Shown in pieces: positions 26,177 to 37,287 of a stretch of DNA of 64,000 bases. Made by a program: the position numbers and the translations under genes. Under the pieces are notes generated by a model, which was not told the origin of the DNA, made no database searches, and worked only from the letters and a program-made list of their open reading frames with translations. Location: the NCBI RefSeq assembly GCF_902806985.1, contig NZ_CADCXY010000001.1:310001-374000 (forward strand), written 5' to 3'. Origin of the DNA: Pseudidiomarina piscicola (GTDB lineage: Bacteria; Pseudomonadota; Gammaproteobacteria; Enterobacterales; Alteromonadaceae). Position 1 is the first letter of the stretch. Every line of letters starts with the position of its first letter.

Positions 26177-28384
26177 TCACTGATTCAGCTTAATTGGCTG
26201 CTGTAAAAGAGGGGCCAAATCTTGTGCGGATTGTGGTCGTGCCAAATAATGTCCTTGCACCAACACACAATTACGCTGTAATAGAAAATCAGCTTGTTGT
26301 TGTTCCTCAACAGCGACGGCAATAACTTGTAGGCGCAAGTTTTGCGCAATTTTTATTATGCTTTCAACTAATTCTGTCGTAATCGCTTCATGCGGTATTT
26401 CAGCGATAAGCTCTGGTGCAATTTTTAACACATGAGGGCGACAGTAGCGAATGGCTTCTAACAAGCAATTACTCACACCAGTGATAGTAATACAAATTTG
26501 CATACCAAGCTTTTTCAATTGCTCGACGGTCAATTTGTGGCTTTTACAAAGCTGCAAGTATACGTCTTCGTTAAATTCTAATTGAATCTGCTCCGCCGAC
26601 AATTGAAAACGCTTTTGATAGTGACGAATTAATTCTGGTAGCTCAGGCATAGTCAACTGTCTAAGTGACAAATTTAAACAAAGTTTTAAGTTTTTATCAT
26701 AGTCACTTTGCCAGTTGGCTAACTGTAAGAACGAGCTTTTAATAATAAACTCAGTGAGCGAAAAAATTAATCCTGTTTGCTCCATCAATTCAAGAAACTC
26801 TTTGGGCTCAACCGATTCACCTGAGGGTGTACGCCAGCGAAGTAGGCCTTCTACGGCAACTGTTCTGGCTTCGCGTAAATGAACGATAGGCTGATAGTGC
26901 AAGCCTATTTGATCGGTTTCTAAAGCTTCTCTAAGTTGTTGAATGCGTTGGTTACGAGATCGACGCTGATGAAGGTGCTCAGGCTGATAGAACTCAATAC
27001 CGAAATAGCCTTGTTGCTTCGCACGATATACCGCACAGTCGCCATTATAGAGTAGGGTCTCGACGTCGTAACCTGACTCTTCTGCGTAAGCGATACCGAT
27101 GGATACAGAGCAGTAAATTTCGTGCTGCTCAATAAAGAGTTGCGGGGTGATGCTATGCCGAATACTTTCAGCCAAGGCATAGGTTGTTTGGGCATCGCTT
27201 TTTGCCGCGATAACCACGAAACAATCAGTACTGACCCGCGCAATAAACGCGCCGGCAGGTAATGCTTTTTGAATTCGTAGTGAGAGTCTTTTAATGATCT
27301 CATCGCCCATCGGGTGGCCAAGTGCATGGTTGAGTTCATCAAAAGCGTCAATGCAGGTGACAAAAATCGTAAAGTCACTCGTTTGTTGGCGAGCGGTTTC
27401 CATTTTAACTTCGAGGTAATGCTGCAAGCCGTTACGATTAGGAAGTTCGGTCAAGGCATCGTTATTCGACAAAAACAGTAATCGGTCTTCCGCTGAATGC
27501 ATTATTTTTAACTGCTTTGTGGCCTGTTGGATAAGCTGCTGGCTTGAGTTTAGGCGCTGTTGCAGTTGTTGTGAACGCCAGCCTAAAAGCAAGCCACCTA
27601 GGGTCAAAAGACTTCCCACGGAAACGACAACTGCAAAACTCGCTGAGTGCATGTCAGTTAGCTTTTCTGATGTTGGCCAAAGATCCATTCGCCATTGATT
27701 CGACGAGAACTCAAGCGGCCGTTGAATGGACCATGCGTCACGTAATTCATCACTTCCGGCAAAGCGATAGACAGGGGCGCCATCAAGGCTTACTTCAACT
27801 TGATAGCCTTCGTTAATTTCATTACGAATAAAGCTGTCAAAAAGGCGTTTAATGTCAACCACTAACACCAAGTACTGCGGGCCTTGATGGCCGTCGAAAC
27901 TAATAGCTAAGACAATATCTTCTGGGGTCTCGGAGAACGCTCCGGCGAGCGCACTCTGTGCGTGGGGGAAGTCCGTATTAGCCTTAAGCTTTGCTGCAAT
28001 GGGGGTGTTGCTGAATTGCGCTTGAGTGAGCGGCGGGGCTTGCCGCGCAGCACGTTCGAAATTGGTTTCATAATACTCATCGAGCACAAGAATGCGTTGC
28101 AGCGAGGGATAGTAGAGAAATAGAGCCATCGCCTCGTCAGCCAACAGATTTAGTGCCTGTTGGCCACTACGGCTGAGATCACGTGCGGTCCATTCTGTCG
28201 CAAATGCGTAGTTGCGCAGCACTTGGCGAAACTGGTATTCGAGTTGCCGTGTGTCTTCGCTTAGACGCTCATTAATGGCTTGCCGTTCAGAATGTAAAAC
28301 AATTTGCCCAAAGAGCACTGTCAGGACGATGCCCGCTAGGGCAATAATGCTAAGTTTTTGCACTAACCGCCATCGTCCGTTCAT
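26177..28384 (-). CDS. membrane sensor with degenerate GGDEF and EAL domains
   Basis: Inner-membrane protein of 735 residues. Two membrane spans (about 9-30 and 247-270) flank a periplasmic sensor region, followed by GGDEF (about 300-465) and EAL (about 480-725) domains. Both catalytic sites look dead: the GGDEF position reads STDCF (385-389); in the EAL domain the first motif is EGL (512-514), the DDFGTG loop is TITGVS, LKID is LKIA and AEGVE is AVAVE. It may bind c-di-GMP or partner proteins rather than make or break c-di-GMP. The ATG at 28384 lies immediately after the aacS stop, so it is coupled to the leucine operon. A GTG one codon earlier is the alternative start. Confidence 0.9.
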   Translation of the reverse strand: MNGRWRLVQKLSIIALAGIVLTVLFGQIVLHSERQAINERLSEDTRQLEYQFRQVLRNYAFATEWTARDLSRSGQQALNLLADEAMALFLYYPSLQRILVLDEYYETNFERAARQAPPLTQAQFSNTPIAAKLKANTDFPHAQSALAGAFSETPEDIVLAISFDGHQGPQYLVLVVDIKRLFDSFIRNEINEGYQVEVSLDGAPVYRFAGSDELRDAWSIQRPLEFSSNQWRMDLWPTSEKLTDMHSASFAVVVSVGSLLTLGGLLLGWRSQQLQQRLNSSQQLIQQATKQLKIMHSAEDRLLFLSNNDALTELPNRNGLQHYLEVKMETARQQTSDFTIFVTCIDAFDELNHALGHPMGDEIIKRLSLRIQKALPAGAFIARVSTDCFVVIAAKSDAQTTYALAESIRHSITPQLFIEQHEIYCSVSIGIAYAEESGYDVETLLYNGDCAVYRAKQQGYFGIEFYQPEHLHQRRSRNQRIQQLREALETDQIGLHYQPIVHLREARTVAVEGLLRWRTPSGESVEPKEFLELMEQTGLIFSLTEFIIKSSFLQLANWQSDYDKNLKLCLNLSLRQLTMPELPELIRHYQKRFQLSAEQIQLEFNEDVYLQLCKSHKLTVEQLKKLGMQICITITGVSNCLLEAIRYCRPHVLKIAPELIAEIPHEAITTELVESIIKIAQNLRLQVIAVAVEEQQQADFLLQRNCVLVQGHYLARPQSAQDLAPLLQQPIKLNQ

Positions 28385-28386
28385 CA

Positions 28387-30333
28387 CTACTTGAGCTCTT
28401 CTCGATCAGCAAATTCAGCCAATGCTTCAGGGTTTGCTAGGGCGTCGGTATTTTTAACCGTTTCACCATGAATTACTTGGCGCACGGCCAGCTCAACGAT
28501 TTTGCCGCTAATGGTTCGCGGAATGTCATTGACTTGGGCAATCACCGCTGGCACGTGCCGCGGTGTTGCGTTGGCTCGAATGGTTTTACGTATGGTTTGA
28601 ATTAAGTCGTCATCAAGTGTAACGCCTTCTCGCAACCGAACGAACAATACAACACGCTCGTCGTCTTGCCATTGTTGGCCAACCGCAATACTTTCGAGTA
28701 CCGCGTCAACCTTTTCGACTTGTCGATAGATTTCTGCAGTTCCGATGCGTACGCCGCCCGGATTTAACACCGCATCAGAGCGACCATAGATTATCACGCC
28801 ATCATGTTCCGTGAGCTCGGCATAGTCGCCGTGCGCCCAGGTGTTGCTGAAACGGGCAAAGTAGGCATTGAAATAACGCTCACCGTCAGCGTCATTCCAG
28901 AAGCCGATGGGCATACATGGAAAGCTGTTGCGGCATACCAGTTCGCCTTTCTGATTTTGCACCGGATGACCGTTGTCGTTATACACTTGAACATCAAGCC
29001 CAAGCCCCCGACATTGTAACTCACCGCGATAAACCGGCAGAATAGGGCAGCCTAAGGCAAAGCACGAGACAATGTCGGTGCCTCCGGAAATTGAAGACAA
29101 GCAGACGTCAGCTTTGATATCACGGTACACATAGTCAAAGCTCTCAGGGGCCAATACCGATCCAGTTGTTAATATGCTGCGTAAAGCGCTCAATTGATGG
29201 CTTTGCCGCGGCTGACATTCAGCTTTTTCTAATGCCGACAAGTATTTTGCACTGGTACCAAATACGCTGATCTGCTCTTGATCAACGATGTCCCACAATA
29301 TTTGCGGGGCTGGGTAGAAAGGTGAGCCGTCAAACAATACCAACGTGGCTCCTTGTGCCAGCCCAGAAACTAACCAGTTCCACATCATCCAGCCACAGGT
29401 GGTGAAGTAGAAGAACACGTCGTCGCGCTTTAAGTCGGTGTGCAGAGCATGTTCTTTTAGATGCTGTAAAAGCGTTCCCCCGACACCGTGTACGATACAT
29501 TTGGGTACGCCGGTTGTTCCTGAACTAAACATAATATAGAGCGGGTCGTTAAAAGCCATTGGCTCGAACTCTAACGGCGCACTTGGTGCGTGCTCGGCGA
29601 CCCAATCGTGCCAGCTTATGTGGTCTTGGGTTTGTGCTTGTGGTGCCTTCGCAAACTCAACCATGAGATAGGTTTCGACGGTGGTAAGTTGAGCCCGTAT
29701 TGCAGCTGTCTTCTCGCTGATATCAAGGCATTTACCGTTATAGAAATAGCCGTCTACGGTGATGAACACCTTAGGTTCGATTTGACCAAAGCGATCAAGT
29801 ACTCCTTGCACACCGAAGTCTGGAGAGCATGACGACCAAATGGCACCTAAACTGGTGGTTGCTAACATTGCAATAATGGTTTCACTGCAATTTGGCATCA
29901 TCGCGGCAACGCGGTCGCCTTTACTCACACCACGTTGCTTTAACTGATAAGCAACGGCGGCAACCTGACGGTGTAATTCGCGATAACTTAGGGCTTGACG
30001 GCTACCGTCTTCGCCACGAAAAACGATGGCGATGCGCTCATCATTAAAACGTAATAAATTTTCGGCAAAGTTTAATTGCGCTGCCGGAAACCATTGCGCG
30101 CCGGGCATTTGGTCTGCGCCGTTCACCGTGGTTTCTCCGGGCGTGCCAATTACCTCGCAATAGTCCCACAGGTAGCGCCAAAAATCGGCACTTTGCTCGA
30201 TAGACCATTGATGCAATTCAGAGTAGTCGGTGAGGCCTAAACCAAACTCTTGGTTTACCCGTTGCCGAAAATCAGTGATACGGGCATCAGCGATTGTCGC
30301 TGCAGATGGTTGCCACATCATTTTTGTCGTCAT
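28387..30333 (-). CDS. aacS: acetoacetyl-CoA synthetase
   Basis: Activates acetoacetate, the end product of leucine degradation, to acetoacetyl-CoA with ATP. Adenylate-forming enzyme motifs: IMFSSGTTGVPKCIVHG (about 270-286), FFYFTTCGWMMWN, and the C-terminal lysine region ISGKIVELAVRQ. The N-terminal FWRYLWDYCEV and the 648-residue length are typical of AacS rather than acetyl-CoA synthetase. It lies 18 bases after liuE in the operon, and its product can be split by the thiolase encoded divergently from liuR. Confidence 0.95.
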   Translation of the reverse strand: MTTKMMWQPSAATIADARITDFRQRVNQEFGLGLTDYSELHQWSIEQSADFWRYLWDYCEVIGTPGETTVNGADQMPGAQWFPAAQLNFAENLLRFNDERIAIVFRGEDGSRQALSYRELHRQVAAVAYQLKQRGVSKGDRVAAMMPNCSETIIAMLATTSLGAIWSSCSPDFGVQGVLDRFGQIEPKVFITVDGYFYNGKCLDISEKTAAIRAQLTTVETYLMVEFAKAPQAQTQDHISWHDWVAEHAPSAPLEFEPMAFNDPLYIMFSSGTTGVPKCIVHGVGGTLLQHLKEHALHTDLKRDDVFFYFTTCGWMMWNWLVSGLAQGATLVLFDGSPFYPAPQILWDIVDQEQISVFGTSAKYLSALEKAECQPRQSHQLSALRSILTTGSVLAPESFDYVYRDIKADVCLSSISGGTDIVSCFALGCPILPVYRGELQCRGLGLDVQVYNDNGHPVQNQKGELVCRNSFPCMPIGFWNDADGERYFNAYFARFSNTWAHGDYAELTEHDGVIIYGRSDAVLNPGGVRIGTAEIYRQVEKVDAVLESIAVGQQWQDDERVVLFVRLREGVTLDDDLIQTIRKTIRANATPRHVPAVIAQVNDIPRTISGKIVELAVRQVIHGETVKNTDALANPEALAEFADREELK

Positions 30334-30351
30334 TTTTGGGCTCCCGTTAGG

Positions 30352-31257
30352 TTAATCAGTTGCGTGTTTAGCGATTTCAGCCTGGGCGACATTCGAACGC
30401 GGCTGCTGGCCTAAATCTTGACAGATGGTTTGCCCCGCGGAGATGAGTCGGGTGAGATCGATTCCGGTATCATAGCCCATGCCATGAAGCATATAGACGA
30501 CGTCTTCGGTGGCGATATTACCGCTGGCCCCCTTGGCGTAAGGGCAACCACCTAAGCCAGCCACAGCTGTGTCAATGGTGCGCACACCTAAAGGCAGACA
30601 ACTGGCAATATTCGCTAAAGCTTGTCCATAGGTATTGTGAAAATGCAGGGCTAATTGCTCCATCGGTACTTTTTCTGCCACCGCTGCAAGCATCTGTTGT
30701 GCTTTTAGGGGCGTACCAACGCCAATGGTGTCGCCAAGAGAAATCTCGTAGCAACCCATGGTGTAGAGCTTTTCTGCGACCCACGCCACCTGTTCTGGTG
30801 CTATCTCGCCATCATAAGGGCAACCCAAGACACAGCTTACATAGCCACGAACCTTGATATTCGCTTTTCGTGCCGCTTCAATTACGGGTTCAAAGCGAGC
30901 CAAACTTTCTGCAATTGAGCAGTTGATATTCTTTTGGCTAAAGCCTTCCGAAGCCGAACCAAAAATCGCAACCTCGTCGGCTGTGGCTGCCATGGCTGCT
31001 TCAAAACCTTTTAGGTTTGGCGTCAAGGCCGCATAAGTTACGCCAGCGTTACGCTCGATAGCGGCGAAGACTTCAGCGCTATCAGCCATTTGTGGCACCC
31101 ATTTGGGGCTCACGAAAGACCCTGTTTCAATGTAAGTTACGCCTGCCGCAGCAAGCGCGTTCACCAATTGAACCTTGGCTTTAAGGGGCACGGACTGTTC
31201 ATTTTGCAGACCATCGCGTGGGCCTACCTCGACAATTTTTACCTGTGAGTTGCTCAT
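30352..31257 (-). CDS. liuE: hydroxymethylglutaryl-CoA lyase
   Basis: Splits HMG-CoA into acetyl-CoA and acetoacetate, the last reaction of leucine catabolism. TIM-barrel lyase with the N-terminal [12 protein letters not shown], the metal and substrate residues in [11 protein letters not shown] and [11 protein letters not shown], and the active-site cysteine in [14 protein letters not shown]. 301 residues, normal length. Two bases separate it from liuD. Some authors use mvaB for this gene. Confidence 0.97.
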   Translation of the reverse strand: MSNSQVKIVEVGPRDGLQNEQSVPLKAKVQLVNALAAAGVTYIETGSFVSPKWVPQMADSAEVFAAIERNAGVTYAALTPNLKGFEAAMAATADEVAIFGSASEGFSQKNINCSIAESLARFEPVIEAARKANIKVRGYVSCVLGCPYDGEIAPEQVAWVAEKLYTMGCYEISLGDTIGVGTPLKAQQMLAAVAEKVPMEQLALHFHNTYGQALANIASCLPLGVRTIDTAVAGLGGCPYAKGASGNIATEDVVYMLHGMGYDTGIDLTRLISAGQTICQDLGQQPRSNVAQAEIAKHATD

Positions 31258-31259
31258 GC

Positions 31260-33227
31260 TTACTCCTCGGCTGCGCGAATACTTAATAATTCAGCGCCAT
31301 CACTGACAAGGTCGCCAGCGGCAAAGTACACCGAATCGACGGTCCCGGCATAGGCAGCGCGAATCGTGTACTCCATTTTCATTGCTTCCATAATCACCAG
31401 CGCTTGATCGGCTTCAACCACGTCGTCTTGCGTCACCAGTACTTCGACAATAGTGCCGTTCATTGGCGCGGTCATCGAACCTTCGCCGGCACTTTGATCC
31501 AGAGTATCAGCGACCAATTGACGTGCGAAACGGCTACTGTGGTGCTCAGAGAATACGGTAATATCATGTTCCGTTGGCATCACATAAAGGCTAAATTGGT
31601 GACCGTCGCGACTTACGCGTAGTTGATCACCGTCGAGCGATGCTAACCATGCAGAGTCGTCGAAATTGCTGTACCACGCACCATTACGCTGTTCTAACTT
31701 AACGCTAATATCGTTTTCACCGTGGGTTAGTTCAAGGTTGAACTGGCTATTTTGGTTCATACGAAAGCCGCGTGCTTGTTGCCAAACATTTCCACTTGCG
31801 TGTTGTTGTTCGTATAAGTTTTCGGCCAACGCAGCTAATACGGCATGGGTTTCAACGTCGGTATCTGTGGGCGTAATAAATAACGCATCGTGGTGTTGCT
31901 CAATAAAGCGAGTGGTAAGTTCAGCACGTTGAAAATGCGGGTGGCGAGCTATGCTGCGTAAAAAGTCGATATTTGTGCGCACACCGGCAATGCGATAATC
32001 ATCTAGGGCACGAATCAAACGGCGTAAAGCAATTGTGCGATTCTCGCCCCATACCACCAACTTAGCGATCATGGGGTCATAGAAAGCACTCACTTCATCA
32101 CCTTCTACGACACCGCTGTCAATGCGCACCACATTTGACGTTTCAGGTGTTTTTAAGTGGTGCAACACACCGGTACTTGGCAGAAAGTCGTTGGCCGGGT
32201 CTTCGGCATAGATACGCGCTTCAAAGGCATGGCCTGAGAGCTCGATCTGATCTTGGCTTAATGGCAGTTCCTGACCGCTGGCAACGATTAATTGCCAAGC
32301 GACAAGGTCTTGGCCGGTAACCATTTCGGTGACGGGGTGCTCGACCTGGAGTCGGGTGTTCATTTCCATAAAGTAGAAGCTGTTATCGGTATCAAGCAGA
32401 AACTCGACGGTGCCGGCACCAACATAATCGATGGCCTGAGCCGCTCGAATGGCTGCTTTACCCATAGCTTCGCGGGTACGCTCACTGAGTGCTGGCGCAG
32501 GTGCTTCTTCGATCACCTTTTGGTGGCGTCGTTGCACCGAGCAGTCTCGCTCAGCTAAGTAAACCGCATTTCCATGCTGGTCACAAAAAACTTGAATTTC
32601 TACGTGACGAGGGCGGGTAATAAACTTTTCGATGAGCATTTTATCATTACCAAACGAGGCTTGAGCCTCCCGTTTGGCTGAATCAAATGCTTGTTTGAAT
32701 TCGCTCGCTTTCTCAACCACGCGCATGCCTTTCCCGCCGCCGCCATATGCGGCTTTCAGCAGCACCGGGTAACCAATCTTCTCAGCTTCAGCGGCGAGTT
32801 TCTCGAAGCCTTGCTCGTTACCATGGTAGCCTGGAACGAGTGGTACTTCAGCGTCGCTCATAATTGACTTGGCTGCGCTTTTTGAGCCCATTGCGGCGAT
32901 GGCACTGGTAGGTGGGCCTACAAAAATAATATTCGCGGCGCCACAAGCATCGGCAAAGGCTTCGTTTTCAGAAAGAAAACCATAACCGGGGTGAATGGCA
33001 TCAGCGCCCGTACGTTGCGCGGCAGCAATAATTTTTTCAATAACCAGGTAGCTTTCGGCGCTTGGGGCTGGGCCAATAAACACACTTTCGTCGGCCATTT
33101 GTACATGTTGCGAATTGCGGTCTGCTTCTGAGAAGACCGCAACCGTGGCAACACCTAATTGGCGTGCGGTACGAATAATCCGACAAGCGATTTCGCCACG
33201 GTTTGCAATTAGCAGTTTGTTGATCAT
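31260..33227 (-). CDS. liuD: methylcrotonyl-CoA carboxylase, biotin-containing subunit
   Basis: Alpha subunit of 3-methylcrotonyl-CoA carboxylase, carrying biotin carboxylase and biotin carrier functions. ATP-grasp motif [12 protein letters not shown] is near residue 165, [17 protein letters not shown] further on, and the biotinyl lysine is in EAMKMEYT near the C-terminus. A middle BT domain separates these. 655 residues is the standard size. It overlaps liuC by 4 bases. Partner of LiuB, encoded two genes upstream. Confidence 0.97.
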   Translation of the reverse strand: MINKLLIANRGEIACRIIRTARQLGVATVAVFSEADRNSQHVQMADESVFIGPAPSAESYLVIEKIIAAAQRTGADAIHPGYGFLSENEAFADACGAANIIFVGPPTSAIAAMGSKSAAKSIMSDAEVPLVPGYHGNEQGFEKLAAEAEKIGYPVLLKAAYGGGGKGMRVVEKASEFKQAFDSAKREAQASFGNDKMLIEKFITRPRHVEIQVFCDQHGNAVYLAERDCSVQRRHQKVIEEAPAPALSERTREAMGKAAIRAAQAIDYVGAGTVEFLLDTDNSFYFMEMNTRLQVEHPVTEMVTGQDLVAWQLIVASGQELPLSQDQIELSGHAFEARIYAEDPANDFLPSTGVLHHLKTPETSNVVRIDSGVVEGDEVSAFYDPMIAKLVVWGENRTIALRRLIRALDDYRIAGVRTNIDFLRSIARHPHFQRAELTTRFIEQHHDALFITPTDTDVETHAVLAALAENLYEQQHASGNVWQQARGFRMNQNSQFNLELTHGENDISVKLEQRNGAWYSNFDDSAWLASLDGDQLRVSRDGHQFSLYVMPTEHDITVFSEHHSSRFARQLVADTLDQSAGEGSMTAPMNGTIVEVLVTQDDVVEADQALVIMEAMKMEYTIRAAYAGTVDSVYFAAGDLVSDGAELLSIRAAEE

Positions 33228-34012
33228 TGCGAATCCTTTTTCCAGTTTGCGCTACGTTTCTCAAGAAACGCCGATAAGCCTTCCTGACCTTCTGCGGAGA
33301 CACGAATTTCGGCAATCCGCTCAACGGTAAGGCGCTGGCTAGTTGCATCAATCGGCTGTTGATCGAGATCAGCAATAAGCTGTTTCGCGGCGGTGACCGC
33401 CGCTGGGCTATTGCCAAGCAATAATTCGACAACGTCTGCCGCGGCTTGATCGAGGTTGTCGACAACCTCATGAACCAGCCCCATGGTTAGCGCTGCGTCG
33501 GCCCCGAAGCGTTCCGCGCTAAGCATATAACGCCGTGCTTGACGTGTTCCCATGGCGCGCATCACGTAGGGACTGATGACGGCCGGAATTAAACCGATTT
33601 TGACTTCGCTCAGGCAAAAGCTAGTGCGTTCTTCGGCCAGAACAATATCGCAGCAAGCAGCTAAACCTACGGCGCCACCGAATGCAGCGCCTTGCACCAG
33701 AGCGATAGTCGGTTTAGTTAATTTGTCTAGGCGCTCCATTAACTGCGCGAGTTGTTTGGCGTCTGCAATATTTTCAGCATAATTTTTTTCAGCCATTGAG
33801 CGCATCCAGTTCAGGTCTGCACCGGCTGAGAAGTTACGGCCATTAGATGCCAATACCACTACACGACAAGCGGGGTGGCGCTCAATCTGTTGGAAGGCAT
33901 CAAGTAACTCGCCGATCATGATATCGTCAAATGCGTTGTGCACCTCAGGACGGTTCAACTTGAGCGTCGCGACGTGGTTGTCGAAATCTAGGGTAATATA
34001 GCGATAACTCAT
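33224..34012 (-). CDS. liuC: methylglutaconyl-CoA hydratase
   Basis: Crotonase-fold enzyme hydrating 3-methylglutaconyl-CoA to HMG-CoA. The oxyanion-hole strands NGRNFSAGADLNWM and VQGAAFGGAVGLAACCD are intact, with the catalytic-glutamate region CLSEVKIGLIPAVISPYV. The specific call relies on its place between the two carboxylase subunit genes; from sequence alone it is an enoyl-CoA hydratase/isomerase family member. 262 residues. Confidence 0.93.
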   Translation of the reverse strand: MSYRYITLDFDNHVATLKLNRPEVHNAFDDIMIGELLDAFQQIERHPACRVVVLASNGRNFSAGADLNWMRSMAEKNYAENIADAKQLAQLMERLDKLTKPTIALVQGAAFGGAVGLAACCDIVLAEERTSFCLSEVKIGLIPAVISPYVMRAMGTRQARRYMLSAERFGADAALTMGLVHEVVDNLDQAAADVVELLLGNSPAAVTAAKQLIADLDQQPIDATSQRLTVERIAEIRVSAEGQEGLSAFLEKRSANWKKDSQ

Positions 34013-34023
34013 GTGCGCTCCTG

Positions 34024-35631
34024 TTACATCCGGAAGACGCCGAACTTGGTGTCGGCGATAGGTGCATTATTTGCAGCGGCAAGGCTTAAACCTAAAACGG
34101 TGCGTGTTTGGGCTGGGTCGATGATGCCATCGTCCCATAAGCGAGCAGACGCGTAGTAGGGGTGCCCTTGTTGTTCATATTGCTCAACAATCGGCTGCTT
34201 GAGTTTTTGCTCGTCTTCGCTCGACATTTCTTTGCCTTTGCGGGCGAGGTTATCTTTTGTCACCTGCGCCATGACGCCTGCAGCTTGCTCGCCGCCCATG
34301 ACTGAAATTCGCGCGTTCGGCCACATAAACATCATGGTTGGGTCATAGGCGCGGCCACACATGCCATAGTTGCCCGCACCATAACTACCGCCAATCAAAA
34401 CGGTAAACTTAGGAACTTGTGCGCAGCTAACCGCGGTCACCATTTTTGCACCGTGTTTAGCGATACCTTCGGCTTCGTATTTTTTACCAACCATAAAGCC
34501 GGTAATATTTTGTAAGAAAACTAATGGGATTTTTCGTTGCGCGCACAGTTCGATAAAGTGCGCACCTTTTTGCGCCGACTCGGAAAATAAAATACCGTTG
34601 TTGGCCACAATACCCACTGGGTAGCCATGAATTTTGGCGAAGCCAGTGACTAAGGTGTTGCCGTAGTTTTGCTTAAATTCATCGAAATCTGAATCATCGA
34701 TGACGCGTGCAATCACTTCACGAACATCGTAAGGTTTGCGCAAGTCGGTTCCAACAATGCCATAGAGCTCACTGCTATCGTAGCGAGGTGGTTTTACCTC
34801 TGCTGGCGGATTAGGCGTTGCCGCTTGATAATTTAAGCGTGCAACTGAACGCCGCGCCAAGGCAAGGGCATGTTCGTCGTTCATGGCAAAGTGATCAGCA
34901 ACACCGGAAACGCGAGTATGAACATCGGCACCACCAAGCTCTTCGGCACTGACTTCTTCACCGGTAGCAGCTTTTACCAAAGGCGGGCCAGCAAGGAAAA
35001 TCGTACCTTGCTCTTTCACAATGATACTTTCGTCAGCCATTGCTGGAACATAGGCACCACCTGCGGTACACAAGCCCATAACCACAGCAATTTGCGGAAT
35101 GCCTTTACTCGACATGGTCGCTTGGTTAAAGAAGATACGCCCGAAATGGTCGCGGTCAGGGAAAACTTCGTCTTGCCGAGGTAGGAAAGCACCACCTGAG
35201 TCAACTAAATAAATACAGGGTAGGTGACACCGCTCGGCGATTTCTTGTGCGCGTAAGTGCTTTTTCACGGTCAGCGGGTAATAGGTTCCGCCTTTCACCG
35301 TGGCATCGTTGGCCACTATCATGCACTCTACGCCTTCGACTTGGCCAATGCCGGCAACGACACCTGCAGCGGGAACTTCATCGTCATAGCATTCCCACGC
35401 CGCAAACTGACCAATCTCGAGAAACGGTGAACCACTATCGAGTAACTTTTCGATACGTTGGCGTGCGAGAAGCTTGCCCCGCGATAAATGCCGCTCTTGG
35501 TATTTGGGACCACCACCTTGCTTAATTTTATCGACATTGGCATAAAGCTCGTCGACCACTTCTTGCATCGCTTTGGTATTAGCAAGGAAGGTTTCGTCTT
35601 TGTTATTAACTGTACTTGATAGAACCGTCAA
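34024..35631 (-). CDS. liuB: methylcrotonyl-CoA carboxylase, carboxyltransferase subunit
   Basis: Beta subunit that transfers carboxyl from biotin to 3-methylcrotonyl-CoA. Carboxyltransferase hallmarks are present: [45 protein letters not shown] (typical of MCC), [22 protein letters not shown], and [16 protein letters not shown]. The 535-residue length is standard. It lies 20 bases after liuA and 11 before liuC. Confidence 0.97.
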   Translation of the reverse strand: MTVLSSTVNNKDETFLANTKAMQEVVDELYANVDKIKQGGGPKYQERHLSRGKLLARQRIEKLLDSGSPFLEIGQFAAWECYDDEVPAAGVVAGIGQVEGVECMIVANDATVKGGTYYPLTVKKHLRAQEIAERCHLPCIYLVDSGGAFLPRQDEVFPDRDHFGRIFFNQATMSSKGIPQIAVVMGLCTAGGAYVPAMADESIIVKEQGTIFLAGPPLVKAATGEEVSAEELGGADVHTRVSGVADHFAMNDEHALALARRSVARLNYQAATPNPPAEVKPPRYDSSELYGIVGTDLRKPYDVREVIARVIDDSDFDEFKQNYGNTLVTGFAKIHGYPVGIVANNGILFSESAQKGAHFIELCAQRKIPLVFLQNITGFMVGKKYEAEGIAKHGAKMVTAVSCAQVPKFTVLIGGSYGAGNYGMCGRAYDPTMMFMWPNARISVMGGEQAAGVMAQVTKDNLARKGKEMSSEDEQKLKQPIVEQYEQQGHPYYASARLWDDGIIDPAQTRTVLGLSLAAANNAPIADTKFGVFRM

Positions 35632-35651
35632 AATTACGCTCCTTCTGCTAT

Positions 35652-36821
35652 TTATGCCGACTCGCTGAACAGTTCACGACCGATCAGCATACGGCGAATT
35701 TCTGAAGTACCGGCACCGATTTCATAGAGTTTAGCATCGCGTAATAAGCGGCCCGTTGGGTACTCGTTGATATAGCCATTACCACCTAGTAACTGAATAG
35801 CGTCAAGCGCCAACTGCGTGGCAAGTTCAGCGGCATAAAGAATTGCACCGGCAGCGTCTTTGCGTGTTGTTTCACCACGGTCACAACTCTGAGCAACTGC
35901 GTATACGTAGGCGCGAGCTGCATTGGTACGCGTGTACATGTCGGCAACCTTGCCTTGTACCAATTGGAATTGGCCAATGCTTTTACCAAACTGCTTGCGG
36001 TCATGTAAGTAAGGTATGACCACGTCCAAGCTCGCCTGCATAATGCCAATAGGGCCAGCAGCAAGCACTGCGCGCTCGTAATCGAGCCCGCTCATCAGCA
36101 CTTCGACACCACCGTCAACTTCACCTAGCACATTTTCTGCCGGTACCTTGCAGTTTTCAAAAACGAGCTCACAGGTGTTGGAGCCGCGCATACCTAACTT
36201 ATCGAGTTTCTGTGCGGTACGAAAACCGTCGAAGTCTTTTTCGATAATAAAGGCCGTAATACCGCGTGAGTTTTTTTCCGGATTTGTTTTTGCGTAAACC
36301 ACTAATACGTTGGCGTCAGGACCATTGGTGATCCACATTTTGTTGCCGTTTAAAACATAATGGTCGCCGTCACGTTCCGCACGTAGCTTCATGCTTACCA
36401 CGTCTGAGCCAGCATTCGGCTCACTCATGGCGAGTGCGCCAACATGTTCGCCGGAACAAAGTTTAGGTAGGTATTTTTGCTTTTGTTCTTCACTGCCATT
36501 ACGAGCGATTTGATTCACACAAAGGTTAGAGTGTGCGCCGTAGCTAAGTCCAACCGAAGCTGAGGCGCGACTGATTTCTTCCATCGCAATCACATGTTCT
36601 AAATAACCCAGGCCAGATCCACCGTACTGTTCAGGTACGGTCATGCCAAGTAGACCAAGCTCACCAAACTTTTGCCAGAGATCCGCAGGGAATTCATTGC
36701 TTTCGTCGATTTCCGCCGCACGTGGTGCGATTTCATCACGGGCGAAGGCATTGACGGTTTCGCGGATCATATTTGCGGTTTCGCCTAACCCAAAGTTCAA
36801 ACTACTAAACTGGCTAATCAT
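35652..36821 (-). CDS. liuA: isovaleryl-CoA dehydrogenase
   Basis: FAD-dependent dehydrogenase starting leucine-specific acyl-CoA breakdown; electrons go to ETF. The specific assignment is visible in the residues: the catalytic glutamate is at the isovaleryl-type position ([15 protein letters not shown]), while the position used by most acyl-CoA dehydrogenases is replaced ([19 protein letters not shown], Ala/Gly instead of Glu). [18 protein letters not shown] and [18 protein letters not shown] are FAD and substrate signatures. It begins 2 bases after liuR. Confidence 0.96.
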   Translation of the reverse strand: MISQFSSLNFGLGETANMIRETVNAFARDEIAPRAAEIDESNEFPADLWQKFGELGLLGMTVPEQYGGSGLGYLEHVIAMEEISRASASVGLSYGAHSNLCVNQIARNGSEEQKQKYLPKLCSGEHVGALAMSEPNAGSDVVSMKLRAERDGDHYVLNGNKMWITNGPDANVLVVYAKTNPEKNSRGITAFIIEKDFDGFRTAQKLDKLGMRGSNTCELVFENCKVPAENVLGEVDGGVEVLMSGLDYERAVLAAGPIGIMQASLDVVIPYLHDRKQFGKSIGQFQLVQGKVADMYTRTNAARAYVYAVAQSCDRGETTRKDAAGAILYAAELATQLALDAIQLLGGNGYINEYPTGRLLRDAKLYEIGAGTSEIRRMLIGRELFSESA

Positions 36822-36823
36822 AA

Positions 36824-37243
36824 CTACTCCTGGATAATTTTTTGTTGAGCGGTATCACTTGGCTGTAGGTGTTCGAGTTCGTCTCGACACCGTTCTTCTA
36901 AATTGCCAAGCTCAACGAGTAATACTTTAATGTCTTCAAGCTGTTGATGGAGCGATACACGCTTCTCATCAATCAGTTCTAAAACCGTATGCAACTGTCG
37001 AGCACTACTGTTTTCCATATCGTAAAGATCAAACAAGCGCTTGGTTTCGGCCAAAGAGAAACCTAGCCGCTTGCCGCGCAGAATCAGCTTTAAACGTACG
37101 CGATCTTTGTTGGTATAGAGTCGGGTCTGTCCTTGCCTCGTGGGGGCAAGTAAACCTTGGTCTTCGTAAAAGCGAATACTGCGCGTGGTAATGTCGAACT
37201 CACGGGCCAATTCGCCAATGCTGTAGGTGGTGGTATCGTTCAT
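36824..37243 (-). CDS. liuR: MerR-family regulator LiuR
   Basis: MerR-type DNA-binding regulator of branched-chain amino-acid catabolism. N-terminal winged helix [22 protein letters not shown], the QTRLY segment, and a C-terminal coiled coil without the cysteines of metal-sensing relatives. The ATG at 37243 gives 139 residues; a TTG at 37264 is an alternative. First gene of the liu unit, 2 bases before liuA, so it is autoregulated if it binds the palindrome just upstream (37288-37303). Confidence 0.93.
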   Translation of the reverse strand: MNDTTTYSIGELAREFDITTRSIRFYEDQGLLAPTRQGQTRLYTNKDRVRLKLILRGKRLGFSLAETKRLFDLYDMENSSARQLHTVLELIDEKRVSLHQQLEDIKVLLVELGNLEERCRDELEHLQPSDTAQQKIIQE

Positions 37244-37287
37244 TTTGCTTGCATTTTGGCTCAATAGGGCGTTAAGCTTAAATCAAG

